Shown: one piece after another, positions 1 through 6,181 of the stretch
How the letters are laid out: each line of letters opens with the position of its first letter
How positions within the stretch are numbered: the first letter of the stretch is position 1
NCBI GenBank assembly: GCA_030607635.1
Contig: JAUWJP010000084.1
Coordinates: forward strand, 1-7,219
DNA length: 7,219 bases
From: Candidatus Aminicenantota bacterium
GTDB lineage: Bacteria > Acidobacteriota > Aminicenantia > Aminicenantales > Aminicenantaceae
Direction of reading: 5' to 3'
The notes under the pieces: model-generated
What the model was told of the DNA's origin: nothing
Databases searched by the model: none
Seen by the model: the letters and a program-made list of their open reading frames with translations, nothing else
Translations under genes and position numbers: made by a program

Positions 1-1
1 C

Positions 2-481
2 GGCTGGACTAAATCCAAAGCAGCAAAGGGCCGTGGTTATGGTATATCTTTGGGTATTGATGCAGGCACTTATGTGGCCCACATGGCGGAAGTTGAGGTT
101 GATAAGAAAGGAGCTGTTCAGGTTAAGCGTGTTGTCTGTGCTCAGGATATGGGTCTCTCGATTAATCCCGAGGGAGCGAAAATGCAGATAGAAGGCTGCA
201 TCACGATGGGACTGGGCTATGCTCTTACTGAAGAAATCCATTTCAAGGGTGGAGAGATTTTTGACCTCAATTTTGATACGTATGAGATACCACGCTTCTC
301 CTGGCTTCCCAAAATTGAGACAGTATTGATCGACGCTAAAAATTCTCCTCCCCAGGGAGGTGGTGAACCAGCGATTATTTGTATGGGGGCTGTCGTTGCC
401 AATGCGATTTACGATGCTGTCGGCGCAAGGCTCTTCCAACTACCGATGACACCTGAACGCATCAGAAAGGCATTGCCATAG
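2..481 (+). CDS. Xanthine dehydrogenase/aldehyde oxidase-family molybdopterin-binding (large) subunit, C-terminal part
   Basis: This is the C-terminal 159 residues of a molybdenum hydroxylase large subunit; the gene begins outside the window. The frame is open from base 2, so the TTG at 50 is internal and not a start. Family members hydroxylate purines, aldehydes or other heterocycles at a Mo centre, passing electrons to FeS and FAD subunits. Seen in order: a GRGYGIS segment (visible residues 10-16), the block with QDMGLSINPEG and QIEG (48-65), an NFDTYEIPR strand (90-98), then GGGEPA (119-124), and the terminal LPMTPERIRKAL. The Glu of GGGEP (bases 365-367) aligns with the catalytic base of the family (known from xanthine dehydrogenase; the assignment here is by motif). 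Substrate cannot be deduced from this fragment. The convergent minus-strand cofactor genes xdhC and mocA fit an enzyme of this type. Confidence 0.93.
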   Translation, partial: GWTKSKAAKGRGYGISLGIDAGTYVAHMAEVEVDKKGAVQVKRVVCAQDMGLSINPEGAKMQIEGCITMGLGYALTEEIHFKGGEIFDLNFDTYEIPRFSWLPKIETVLIDAKNSPPQGGGEPAIICMGAVVANAIYDAVGARLFQLPMTPERIRKALP

Positions 482-605
482 ATCAGGCTCACTTATTCGT
501 TCCATTGACCAGGCCTTTTTTTAGCGTGATAGATATATCCCCGCATATCAGTCGGTGAACATTGTGAAGTTCTTACGCGACAAAGAAAACGAATTTCCTA
601 TTTTT
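482..605. other. Convergent intergenic gap between the molybdenum hydroxylase gene and mocA
   Basis: The gap is 124 bp between two stop codons facing each other. No ORF is supported. A T-run lies at 516-522 and another at 600-607, but neither follows a strong GC-rich stem. The best candidate for plus-strand termination is a 4-bp GAAA/TTTC stem just before the second T-run, which is too weak to call. On the minus strand nothing resembling an intrinsic terminator is visible after mocA. Confidence 0.6.
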
Positions 606-1193
606 TTATTCTTTATTCTTTAATTCTCTCTTATAATCCGACTCGTCATCAATATCCTGGAATATACTAGGTGTTTCTATATCAACCTCCAGTATGTCTT
701 CAGGGTGATTATAGACCGTCCCCCGAAGACCAACCTCAGGACTCAGGTTTTCCACTTCCCCCCCGTATTTCACGTCAATAAGAACAGGATGTCCCCTCTC
801 CTTTTTATAGACAGGTAGAACAATCCCTTTTCCTGTGCTTTTATAGGCATCTATAAGCTTGTTAATGACATCGGCCGATATTTTTGGTTGGTCACCAAGC
901 ACAACCAGAACTGCGCGAGTCTCCTCAGGCACTGCCTTAAATCCACATTGGACGGATGATAGCATCCCGCTCCGAAAATCACGATTATAGACAATCTTTA
1001 CAGGAGAATTCTTGATCTTCTCCTCTATCTTTTCTCGGTCTGACCCAAGAATGATTAAAGTGTTTTCAACGTTCGATGAAACAACAGTCTCGACGATTGT
1101 CTCAATTATGGTTTTTTCTCCGTAAGGCAGAAGAAGCTTAGGTTTTCCCATTCTTTTGGATTCCCCAGCAGCTAAAATCATTGCCCAGATCAT
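606..1193 (-). CDS. mocA: MocA-type molybdenum cofactor cytidylyltransferase (NTP-transferase family)
   Basis: The 195-residue protein has the nucleotidyltransferase GT-A-like fold signature. LAAGESKRMGKPKLLLP at residues 7-23 is the nucleotide-binding loop, GDQP at 100-103 supplies the Mg-binding Asp, and GHPVLI at 134-139 is typical of the MocA branch. Known family role: transfer of CMP from CTP to Mo-molybdopterin, giving the MCD cofactor of xanthine dehydrogenase-type enzymes; the related MobA uses GTP. The LAAG form of the first motif (MobA usually has LAGG), plus linkage to xdhC and a hydroxylase gene, favours MocA. Its ATG overlaps the xdhC stop by 4 nt (ATGA), implying translational coupling, and a Shine-Dalgarno AAGGAG lies 5 nt upstream inside xdhC. 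It is the last gene of the operon and convergent with the hydroxylase gene. Length is normal for the family. A GTP- or sugar-using relative cannot be excluded from sequence alone. Confidence 0.85.
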   Translation of the reverse strand: MIWAMILAAGESKRMGKPKLLLPYGEKTIIETIVETVVSSNVENTLIILGSDREKIEEKIKNSPVKIVYNRDFRSGMLSSVQCGFKAVPEETRAVLVVLGDQPKISADVINKLIDAYKSTGKGIVLPVYKKERGHPVLIDVKYGGEVENLSPEVGLRGTVYNHPEDILEVDIETPSIFQDIDDESDYKRELKNKE

Positions 1194-2278
1194 TCTATCT
1201 CCTTCCTTTTTTCTTGGATTTGGCTACGGACAAGAACGAGTTGAGCTGCGATGCTGATTGCGATCTCCTCCACAGTTTTTGATTGGATATCGATACCAAT
1301 CGGAGCACAAACACGATTAAACTGGCGAGAAGTGGCCCATCCCTCTTCCAAGAATTTCTTTCGCATAAGCTTTATTTTGCCAACACTCCCGATCATACCA
1401 ATATAAGAAGCTTCAGAAGATATGCATTGCCGCAGAGCTGTCCCGTCCTGTTTGTGTCCTCGAGTAACAATTACAAAATATGTATCAGAAGATATGGGAA
1501 AATTCTGGATAGCGTTCCCGATTTCATCAACGATTATATGATCCGCATCAGGAAGCTTTTCTTTATTGGCAAATTCAGGCCTGTCGTCTATTACAGTTAC
1601 TTCAAAATTCAAGAGACTTCCTAAATGAGTCACCGCCTGCCCGACGTGACCTGCACCGGCAATAACCAGTTGAGGCAAGGGGAAAATGGGCTCTAAAAAA
1701 AGGAATCTCTCTTTTGCTTTTTCAGGGAATATTTCTTTCTTTATTTTCAAGAGGAATGGCTTGCCTTCCAAAAAAGCTTTTCTTATCTCCTTTTTAAAGA
1801 AGGAAAGATGCTCTCCAGGATCTGCCGCGAATTTCTCTTCTCTCTCCGTCCAACGCCGGGAAAGAGATAATTTTTCTTCAGAAATCCTGTTTATGAAGGT
1901 GGCTAAGACGCCTGGCTCCCGCTTAATAAGAGATTGGCTTAAAGCCTGGAACGTATCTCCATGTTCTTCAGGAAAGGCATCAATAAGGATCTTAACTTCA
2001 CCTCCACAGATGGCTCCTTCCCCCGAAGATATGTCACTTTTAAGGCTAAATTCGGAGAGTAGTGAGGCCTTTTTCTTCAGAGTCTTTAAAGCTTTTCTTT
2101 GAGCATCTGCTTCTAACAGACCACCTCCCAGAGTTCCCTCAAGGAGTCCTTCGGATGAAAACAAAGCTGAGGCTCCAGGCACCTGGGGAGTTGAGCCCTT
2201 TGTTGCTACGATTGTAGCTAGAACCAGAGGTTTCTGCTCTGTAAACCCCTCGAGAAGACGAACATAGATGCTTTTCAT
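1190..2278 (-). CDS. xdhC: XdhC/CoxI-family molybdenum hydroxylase maturation factor
   Basis: The 362-residue protein has both family domains. The N-terminal XdhC_CoxI domain contains ATIVATKGSTP (21-31), GTLGGGLLEADA (48-59) and AICGGEVKILID (89-100). The C-terminal Rossmann domain contains GAGHVGQAV (208-216), the acidic VIDDRPEF (229-236), TRGHKQD (272-278), IGMIGS (293-298) and APIGIDI (325-331). Known role, from Rhodobacter capsulatus XdhC: a cytoplasmic chaperone that binds the Mo cofactor, promotes exchange of the Mo oxo ligand for sulfur with a cysteine desulfurase, and delivers it to the large subunit. The GGG-LE form of the N-terminal motif, rather than GGC-VE, is in my recollection the XDH-type rather than CoxI-type variant. 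The start lies 12 nt after the NTPase stop, in the same frame, and has no clear Shine-Dalgarno, so translation probably depends on the gene upstream. It ends by overlapping mocA. Which hydroxylase it serves is inferred from linkage. Confidence 0.92.
   Translation of the reverse strand: MKSIYVRLLEGFTEQKPLVLATIVATKGSTPQVPGASALFSSEGLLEGTLGGGLLEADAQRKALKTLKKKASLLSEFSLKSDISSGEGAICGGEVKILIDAFPEEHGDTFQALSQSLIKREPGVLATFINRISEEKLSLSRRWTEREEKFAADPGEHLSFFKKEIRKAFLEGKPFLLKIKKEIFPEKAKERFLFLEPIFPLPQLVIAGAGHVGQAVTHLGSLLNFEVTVIDDRPEFANKEKLPDADHIIVDEIGNAIQNFPISSDTYFVIVTRGHKQDGTALRQCISSEASYIGMIGSVGKIKLMRKKFLEEGWATSRQFNRVCAPIGIDIQSKTVEEIAISIAAQLVLVRSQIQEKRKEIE
1199..1208 (-). promoter_or_regulatory. Ribosome binding site of mocA
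   Basis: On the minus strand the bases read AAGGAAGGAG, ending 5 nt before the mocA ATG and lying inside the last codons of xdhC. This strong site supports the chosen start and shows that mocA can recruit ribosomes itself despite the 4-nt overlap with xdhC. Confidence 0.75.
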
Positions 2279-2290
2279 ATCATCTGCATC

Positions 2291-2824
2291 TTAGGTTCTT
2301 TGGCCTTTTTTTTCAATTTTAATTTCTTCAATCAATTGAGTAAAAATATCTTTGTTTTTAATATCAAATATTTTGACCTTACTCTTGCCAAGCATCGCCA
2401 GAAAATCCTTGATGATATTTTTTCTTATAACAAGAATATAGCTTGTTAAGGGCTGAAAAACCACTTGCTTAAGGGCTGGCCAAAATCCTCTTCCTGATAA
2501 TTCCAGGGGTCCGACCTCATCTACGACAAGAATATCCGCTTCTTTTCCCCGAAGAATTATCTTTTCAGCCTCGGCCAAGCTTTGAGGGATAAAGAAATAC
2601 GAGCCAATTTTTTGCCATTCTTCCTCTCCTGTTCTACGGATAAGCGGGATCGATCTCTCTTTTTTCAAATCAAATAAATCGTAACCGACAATCTCCTCCT
2701 TCCTCCATACAGTTTCGCTCAAGAAGCCATCTACCTTGTATTTTTGCCTCTTTAACTCCCAGACTACTTTTTTCAACAAAGTCGTCTTTCCGGAATGCAC
2801 AGGACCGGTCAGTATAAAAATCAT
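2291..2824 (-). CDS. THEP1-like P-loop nucleoside-triphosphatase of the Mo-cofactor operon
   Basis: The 177-residue protein matches the NTPase_1/THEP1 pattern (formerly DUF265). Walker A GPVHSGKTT is at residues 7-15, a GFLSE strand at 33-37, and the extended Walker B ILVVDEVGPLEL at 98-109 has adjacent Asp102 and Glu103. Members characterised elsewhere hydrolyse NTPs to NDPs in vitro; their physiological role is poorly known. Here it is the first gene of an operon with xdhC and mocA, which suggests a part in cofactor supply or enzyme maturation. One possibility is a counterpart of the MobB P-loop protein that accompanies MobA; that is inference from context. No signal peptide is present, so it is cytoplasmic. 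No Shine-Dalgarno precedes the ATG, and a promoter-like -10 box ends 6 nt before it, so the mRNA may be leaderless. Length is as expected for the family, with no sign of truncation. Confidence 0.85.
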   Translation of the reverse strand: MIFILTGPVHSGKTTLLKKVVWELKRQKYKVDGFLSETVWRKEEIVGYDLFDLKKERSIPLIRRTGEEEWQKIGSYFFIPQSLAEAEKIILRGKEADILVVDEVGPLELSGRGFWPALKQVVFQPLTSYILVIRKNIIKDFLAMLGKSKVKIFDIKNKDIFTQLIEEIKIEKKGQRT

Positions 2825-3018
2825 GAATAAAAGATAAATAAAATACAGAATTAAGTCAAAATTTAGTTACTACTTCCCTTTTATATTAGAACTGGCATTT
2901 TTAGAGATCCCCTAAATTCAACGTTAATTTTGGCAATATATTTATAGTTATATTCTCGATGTCCCTTTATTAGAGGGCGGATTAAAATCCAGCGAGATAA
3001 TGCAGGGTAAACAGCAGG
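2825..3018. other. AT-rich intergenic region between the propeller gene and the Mo-cofactor operon
   Basis: The 194-bp gap separates two minus-strand transcription units. It holds the promoter at 2831-2859 and an imperfect palindrome at 2900-2916 with TTTAG/CTAAA arms. Two small stems, at 2963-2977 (CCCT/AGGG arms) and 2979-2990 (GGATT/AATCC arms), lie just downstream of the propeller gene. Neither stem is followed by a U-run on the minus strand, so no intrinsic terminator is called. No ORF and no recognisable riboswitch, including the Mo-cofactor RNA motif, was seen. Confidence 0.6.
2831..2859 (-). promoter_or_regulatory. Sigma70-like promoter abutting the NTPase start codon
   Basis: Read on the minus strand, TTGACT (2854-2859), a 17-nt spacer and TATCTT (2831-2836) form a near-consensus vegetative promoter. 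Only 6 nt separate the -10 box from the ATG at 2824, so the expected transcription start is at or near the A of the start codon. There is no purine-rich ribosome site in this leader, which agrees with leaderless initiation. It would drive the NTPase-xdhC-mocA operon. The prediction rests on pattern only, in AT-rich DNA where chance matches occur. Confidence 0.5.
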
Positions 3019-4140
3019 TTATTTTTCCCAGCGGATGCTGGAGCATCTGAGAATCTGGAATCCGTCCTCGTTCTCCTTTATTGAGTACAGCTTCTCTCCT
3101 TTCCAGATTTTGGGATCAACATCAAGAGGAATCTTCGCTATATATAGTCCCTCTGCGTCAAAGACATCAAAGAAATACTCTCTCTTCTTTTTCCCCTTTT
3201 CAAATGTTCTCACGAATATTCTTCCTTGATCATCACTCGAGAAACTTTGATAGGCTGGGAATGATTCTGGAAATTCTATTCTGTCTTTGATCATGAACGC
3301 TTCGGCCGGAAGTCTATCCATGAATTCTTCCTGGTCTTCTTTTGTAATTTTTACAGGATCATATTCTTTCAAGATCCTTCTGATCAGTTTCCCTTCTGGA
3401 TTAAATATCTCAATCTCGTATTCCTCTGGGTATCCGTAGATAATATTATCTTCTCTACCCAGAACATAGAATAAGGCTAAACGATAAGGGTTAATTTTGC
3501 CCTCAATAATGCTCGTAAAATCGATAGTATCAATAGTAAAAAGCGGATTTAAATCTTTGTCATATTTTTTTACTTCCCGGATTAGTTTTTTTTCAGCAGG
3601 AACAACCGCCTGACCGATTAAATTTCCCTTAGAATCAAGCACAATAGCAGCTAAACCAGCCGCCTTGGCTGTCGAGATGCTTTTCAGAAATTCTCCTTCA
3701 GAAGAGAAAAACATTAATTTCCGGTTGACAACATCCTCAACAACCAGCTCATTATTTGGGGTAATCTGGACAACAATTGGCATATTCATTTCCCCTGGCC
3801 CCTGACCTTGTTTTCCGAATTTCCTTACAAACTTCCCTGCACTGTCAAAAACTTTAACCTTTTTCTCCTTTTGGTCAAGAATATAAATATTGCCATCATT
3901 ATCGACTGCAACAGAAGTCATCTCAGAAAACATTTCCTCCTCTGATTCCCCTTCTCCTATTGTGAACTCTTCTTCGAGAATCATTTTGATCAGGGCGCCT
4001 TTTGGAGGAACAGGCTTTTCCGGATTTTTAATGACTTGGACTCCATCAACAGCCTTAACTTGAGTTTTTTCTGCTCTAACCGGGCTGAAGATGAAGATGG
4101 CAAGAAGGAATACCAGAATCATAGAAGATATTTCTTTCAT
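3019..4140 (-). CDS. Exported 6-bladed beta-propeller (NHL-like) protein
   Basis: The 373-residue protein begins with a signal peptide: a short charged start, hydrophobic residues 7-19 and a VRA-EK cleavage site after Ala23. The mature part shows beta-propeller blades. The clearest covers about 75-117, with SVAVDNDGNIYILD, then KVKVFDSAGKFVRKFG, and the GQGPGEM loop typical of the 6-bladed beta-propeller family. Further blade-like repeats (VxxDSKGNLIG near 167, IEIFNPEGKLIR near 242, DDQGRIFVRTF near 303, FDVFDAEGLYIAKI near 324) carry the same pattern of strand, Asp-x-x-Gly turn, strand. Such proteins act in the periplasm or outside the cell as binding scaffolds or, rarely, enzymes; no catalytic residues can be assigned. 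The gene lies 25 nt after the serine hydrolase and has a Shine-Dalgarno AAGGAG 6 nt before the ATG, so the two are probably co-transcribed. Ligand unknown. Confidence 0.85.
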   Translation of the reverse strand: MKEISSMILVFLLAIFIFSPVRAEKTQVKAVDGVQVIKNPEKPVPPKGALIKMILEEEFTIGEGESEEEMFSEMTSVAVDNDGNIYILDQKEKKVKVFDSAGKFVRKFGKQGQGPGEMNMPIVVQITPNNELVVEDVVNRKLMFFSSEGEFLKSISTAKAAGLAAIVLDSKGNLIGQAVVPAEKKLIREVKKYDKDLNPLFTIDTIDFTSIIEGKINPYRLALFYVLGREDNIIYGYPEEYEIEIFNPEGKLIRRILKEYDPVKITKEDQEEFMDRLPAEAFMIKDRIEFPESFPAYQSFSSDDQGRIFVRTFEKGKKKREYFFDVFDAEGLYIAKIPLDVDPKIWKGEKLYSIKENEDGFQILRCSSIRWEK

Positions 4141-4146
4141 TGGGTT

Positions 4147-4152
4147 CTCCTT
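4147..4152 (-). promoter_or_regulatory. Ribosome binding site of the beta-propeller gene
   Basis: AAGGAG on the minus strand, 6 nt before the ATG and within the 25-nt gap after the hydrolase stop codon. It fixes the start that yields the complete signal peptide. Confidence 0.75.
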
Positions 4153-4165
4153 AAGGATTGCTTCT

Positions 4166-5971
4166 TTACTTTATCTTCCGGGCAGATAAATCTCCACCTG
4201 GATTATGCACGGAAAGACCGGTTATCGCACCACTGCTATCAACGCCGAAACTCAGACGTATGTTTTTGGCCATACCCAGATGATAGCCTGCAAATTCAGT
4301 GCCGGACACCGGCATAAAAGGAACTAAAATCTCTTGAATACCCATTAAGGGGCCTACACCAATGTTCATCTTATTGCGCCAGTACAAGCTGAAATAGATA
4401 CTTCCTTTCTCCCCCTTGAGTTGAACCTGTGTCATCACCGCATCTTTGCCGCCATAATCTGAAGGCAAGGTGCCAGAAACTTTTACTTCCTGAATTTCCC
4501 CTGTTCTTTCCTTGTATCTTTGAATTCTCATCTCTATAAGCTGACGGACCCGTACCAGCCGTCTTTCTTTATCTTGAAGAACATTCTCAAAAGGTTTGTA
4601 ATCACCTTTTAAAGCGGCTTCAAAAACGGATACAGAGAGTTTGTTCAAATCTTTAAAAAAACCTGGAGAGGCCTTTTCTGGAAAAAACAGCGCATTTATG
4701 GCATCCTGCTCTTTTGCTTTGATTGTTAGCCTTCCGCTTTCGACATCTGCTTCAAGATGGCCTCCGCTTGAAAGACTATATGTCCCTTCAAACTTACGAA
4801 GCTTTTCCATATCCAACGTAATTACCGAAGGCGGAATAACAACATCTCCCCCAAAAGCGAGAGTTTCAATCTTGTCTCTTATCGGCCTAAAAAGAGCTCC
4901 CCTGCCGAAACTCTGAATACAGAAAAGAATGGTGAACACATCAGCATCAATGTACCGGCGGATTTCTGCGCTGTTACCCAGAACACTCCCCCCGTCATGC
5001 TGGATGAGGATACCGCGCTCAGTTTCGAACACATCCCAGCCATAGCCATAGTCATTTAAAAACGGTGTAAATATTTTTTTCTTAGCCTCAGCCGAAAGAA
5101 TCTTGTCCCCCTTGAGTGCCAGATGCCATTTATACATATCTTCTGTTGTTGATAGTATTCCTCCATTTCCCAGAAGGTTCCAGTATGGATATGGCTTTTC
5201 AAGGGGAATCCCGTTGTCCTTTTCTCCCAGATACCAGTGGGCTACAACTTTGTTCTCCCAATTGGGTAATCTGTACCCTGTGAATGTCATCCCAGCCGGC
5301 TTGAACAAATGTTCATAAAGGTACTCTTCATATCCCTTCCCAGAAACTTTTTCAATAACTGCTGCTAACAAGCTGAAACCAGCGTTGGAGTACTCAAAAC
5401 GTTCACCGGGCTTAAAAAGAAGCGGAGCATCAAGGATTTTTCTAGCAGTTTCATCCCGTTTTGCCGTTTCATAATCCATTCCAGTATAGTTTATCACTCC
5501 CGAAGTGTGGGTCAGTAAATGATGGAGGGTTATTGTTTCTTTTCCCTCTGGAACCTTTTCGAAGAATTTTGTTATAGGGTCATTTGTATTCAATTTCCCC
5601 TGCATCTCCAATTTCATGATTCCAGCTGCTGTGAATTGTTTGGTAATCGAGCCAGTGCTAAACACAGTTTCAGATGTATTTGGAATATTCTCAGATCTGA
5701 TTGCCATTCCATACCCCTTATTCAGAATGATCTTACCATTTTTCGCCACCAGCAATGCTCCAGAAAATCCAAATGGAGTTATCTGTCTCAGGTATCTCTC
5801 TATTTTATTTCCCAGTTCTCCTTCAACAATCTCAATTTTCAATAAATTATTATGAGATAGACTATGACCTGTTGAGATTGAGGTAATTAAGAAAATGAGG
5901 GATAACAGAAAAGAAAAGAACTGCATTACGGATTTAACATTCATCCTCTTGGGCATACTTTTTTTATCCAT
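4166..5971 (-). CDS. Exported serine hydrolase, class C beta-lactamase/penicillin-binding-protein-like family, with long C-terminal extension
   Basis: The 601-residue protein has a positively charged N-terminus and a hydrophobic stretch at 15-33, taken as a signal peptide (possible cleavage near residue 37). The Beta-lactamase family domain spans about 55-370. The nucleophile motif SITK places Ser108 and Lys111, the second motif YSN is at 194-196, and HDG at 325-327 corresponds to the KTG/HxG third motif. HLLTHTSG (151-158) is also family-typical. These enzymes are periplasmic or surface esterases, D-amino-acid peptidases or carboxypeptidases; true beta-lactamase activity should not be assumed. 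After the catalytic domain come a beta-rich segment starting EGTYSL (395-400), a helix-rich then strand-rich stretch (about 440-545), and a final beta segment with FGVDSSGAITGLSVHN (575-590). The start is supported by GGAGGAGG 6 nt upstream; internal ATGs at residues 6 and 10 would also keep the signal peptide. The beta-propeller gene follows after 25 nt. Confidence 0.9.
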   Translation of the reverse strand: MDKKSMPKRMNVKSVMQFFSFLLSLIFLITSISTGHSLSHNNLLKIEIVEGELGNKIERYLRQITPFGFSGALLVAKNGKIILNKGYGMAIRSENIPNTSETVFSTGSITKQFTAAGIMKLEMQGKLNTNDPITKFFEKVPEGKETITLHHLLTHTSGVINYTGMDYETAKRDETARKILDAPLLFKPGERFEYSNAGFSLLAAVIEKVSGKGYEEYLYEHLFKPAGMTFTGYRLPNWENKVVAHWYLGEKDNGIPLEKPYPYWNLLGNGGILSTTEDMYKWHLALKGDKILSAEAKKKIFTPFLNDYGYGWDVFETERGILIQHDGGSVLGNSAEIRRYIDADVFTILFCIQSFGRGALFRPIRDKIETLAFGGDVVIPPSVITLDMEKLRKFEGTYSLSSGGHLEADVESGRLTIKAKEQDAINALFFPEKASPGFFKDLNKLSVSVFEAALKGDYKPFENVLQDKERRLVRVRQLIEMRIQRYKERTGEIQEVKVSGTLPSDYGGKDAVMTQVQLKGEKGSIYFSLYWRNKMNIGVGPLMGIQEILVPFMPVSGTEFAGYHLGMAKNIRLSFGVDSSGAITGLSVHNPGGDLSARKIK

Positions 5972-5977
5972 TTTTTG

Positions 5978-5985
5978 CCTCCTCC
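5978..5985 (-). promoter_or_regulatory. Strong ribosome binding site of the serine hydrolase gene
   Basis: GGAGGAGG on the minus strand, 6 nt before the ATG. It selects the first Met over the in-frame Met codons 6 and 10. Confidence 0.8.
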
Positions 5986-5988
5986 AGT

Positions 5989-5994
5989 ATTATA
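5989..5994 (-). promoter_or_regulatory. Possible -10 box for the serine hydrolase operon
   Basis: A perfect TATAAT on the minus strand lies just upstream of the ribosome site. No good -35 box is found at 16-18 nt; the sequence there is AT-rich with only poor matches. If used, the transcript would start within the GGAGGAGG and have a leader of about a dozen nt. A second TATAAT at 6006-6011 also lacks a clear -35 and would give a longer leader that keeps the whole ribosome site. Which, if either, is used cannot be told. Confidence 0.3.
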
Positions 5995-6181
5995 AGCATT
6001 TTATTATTATAAAATTATTCTCAGACAAAATAGCTACAAACTTATTATGATTTAAGAAAAAAGTAAATTATTTTAAGAAAGGGACAATGCATTGATTTCG
6101 GATATTTAATAACCAGGCATAAAAAGGAAAGCTCCGAAAGACAACGATACTTGAAATATTCAAACTTAGAACCTGGTATAG

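Larger units (their letters stand above)
5972..6181. other. AT-rich intergenic region between the nucleotidase and serine hydrolase genes
   Basis: The 210-bp gap contains the ribosome site and possible -10 boxes of the hydrolase gene near its left end. On the side after the nucleotidase stop, the minus strand carries a 5-bp TTGAA/TTCAA stem and, further on, a GGA/TCC mini-stem followed by TTTTT (about 6121-6137). This is at best a weak terminator. A 10-bp perfect palindrome CAATGCATTG (6085-6094) and a distant pair of arms, ACCAGG (6112-6117) and CCTGGT (6172-6177), were noted but are within chance. No ORF is supported. Confidence 0.55.

Noticed and set aside
50..52. TTG as a start codon of a 143-residue protein
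   Set aside because: The frame is open upstream to base 2 and the upstream residues (GRGYGIS region) match the same hydroxylase family, so this codon is internal to a longer gene cut by the window edge.
587..615. Intrinsic terminator after the hydroxylase gene
   Set aside because: The T-rich run is present, but the preceding stem is only four A/T-dominated base pairs.
1283..2102. Plus-strand open frames at 1283-1624 and 1686-2102
   Set aside because: Both lie entirely within xdhC on the opposite strand, have no family resemblance and no ribosome site; xdhC motifs are continuous across them.
3028..3041. Hairpin with CCAGC/GCTGG arms at the end of the propeller gene as a terminator
   Set aside because: It lies inside the coding sequence and, on the transcribed strand, is followed by GAAAAATAA, not a U-run.
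3035..5855. Several plus-strand open frames opposite the propeller and serine hydrolase genes
   Set aside because: Their sequences look like antisense translations of the real genes, with no signal, motif or ribosome site of their own.
6085..6094. Perfect 10-bp palindrome CAATGCATTG as an operator
   Set aside because: Several palindromes of this length are expected by chance in 7 kb, and no second copy or nearby promoter supports it.
6112..6177. Inverted arms ACCAGG and CCTGGT as a terminator or element end
   Set aside because: The arms are only 6 bp, more than 50 nt apart, with no supporting structure, U-run or transposase nearby.
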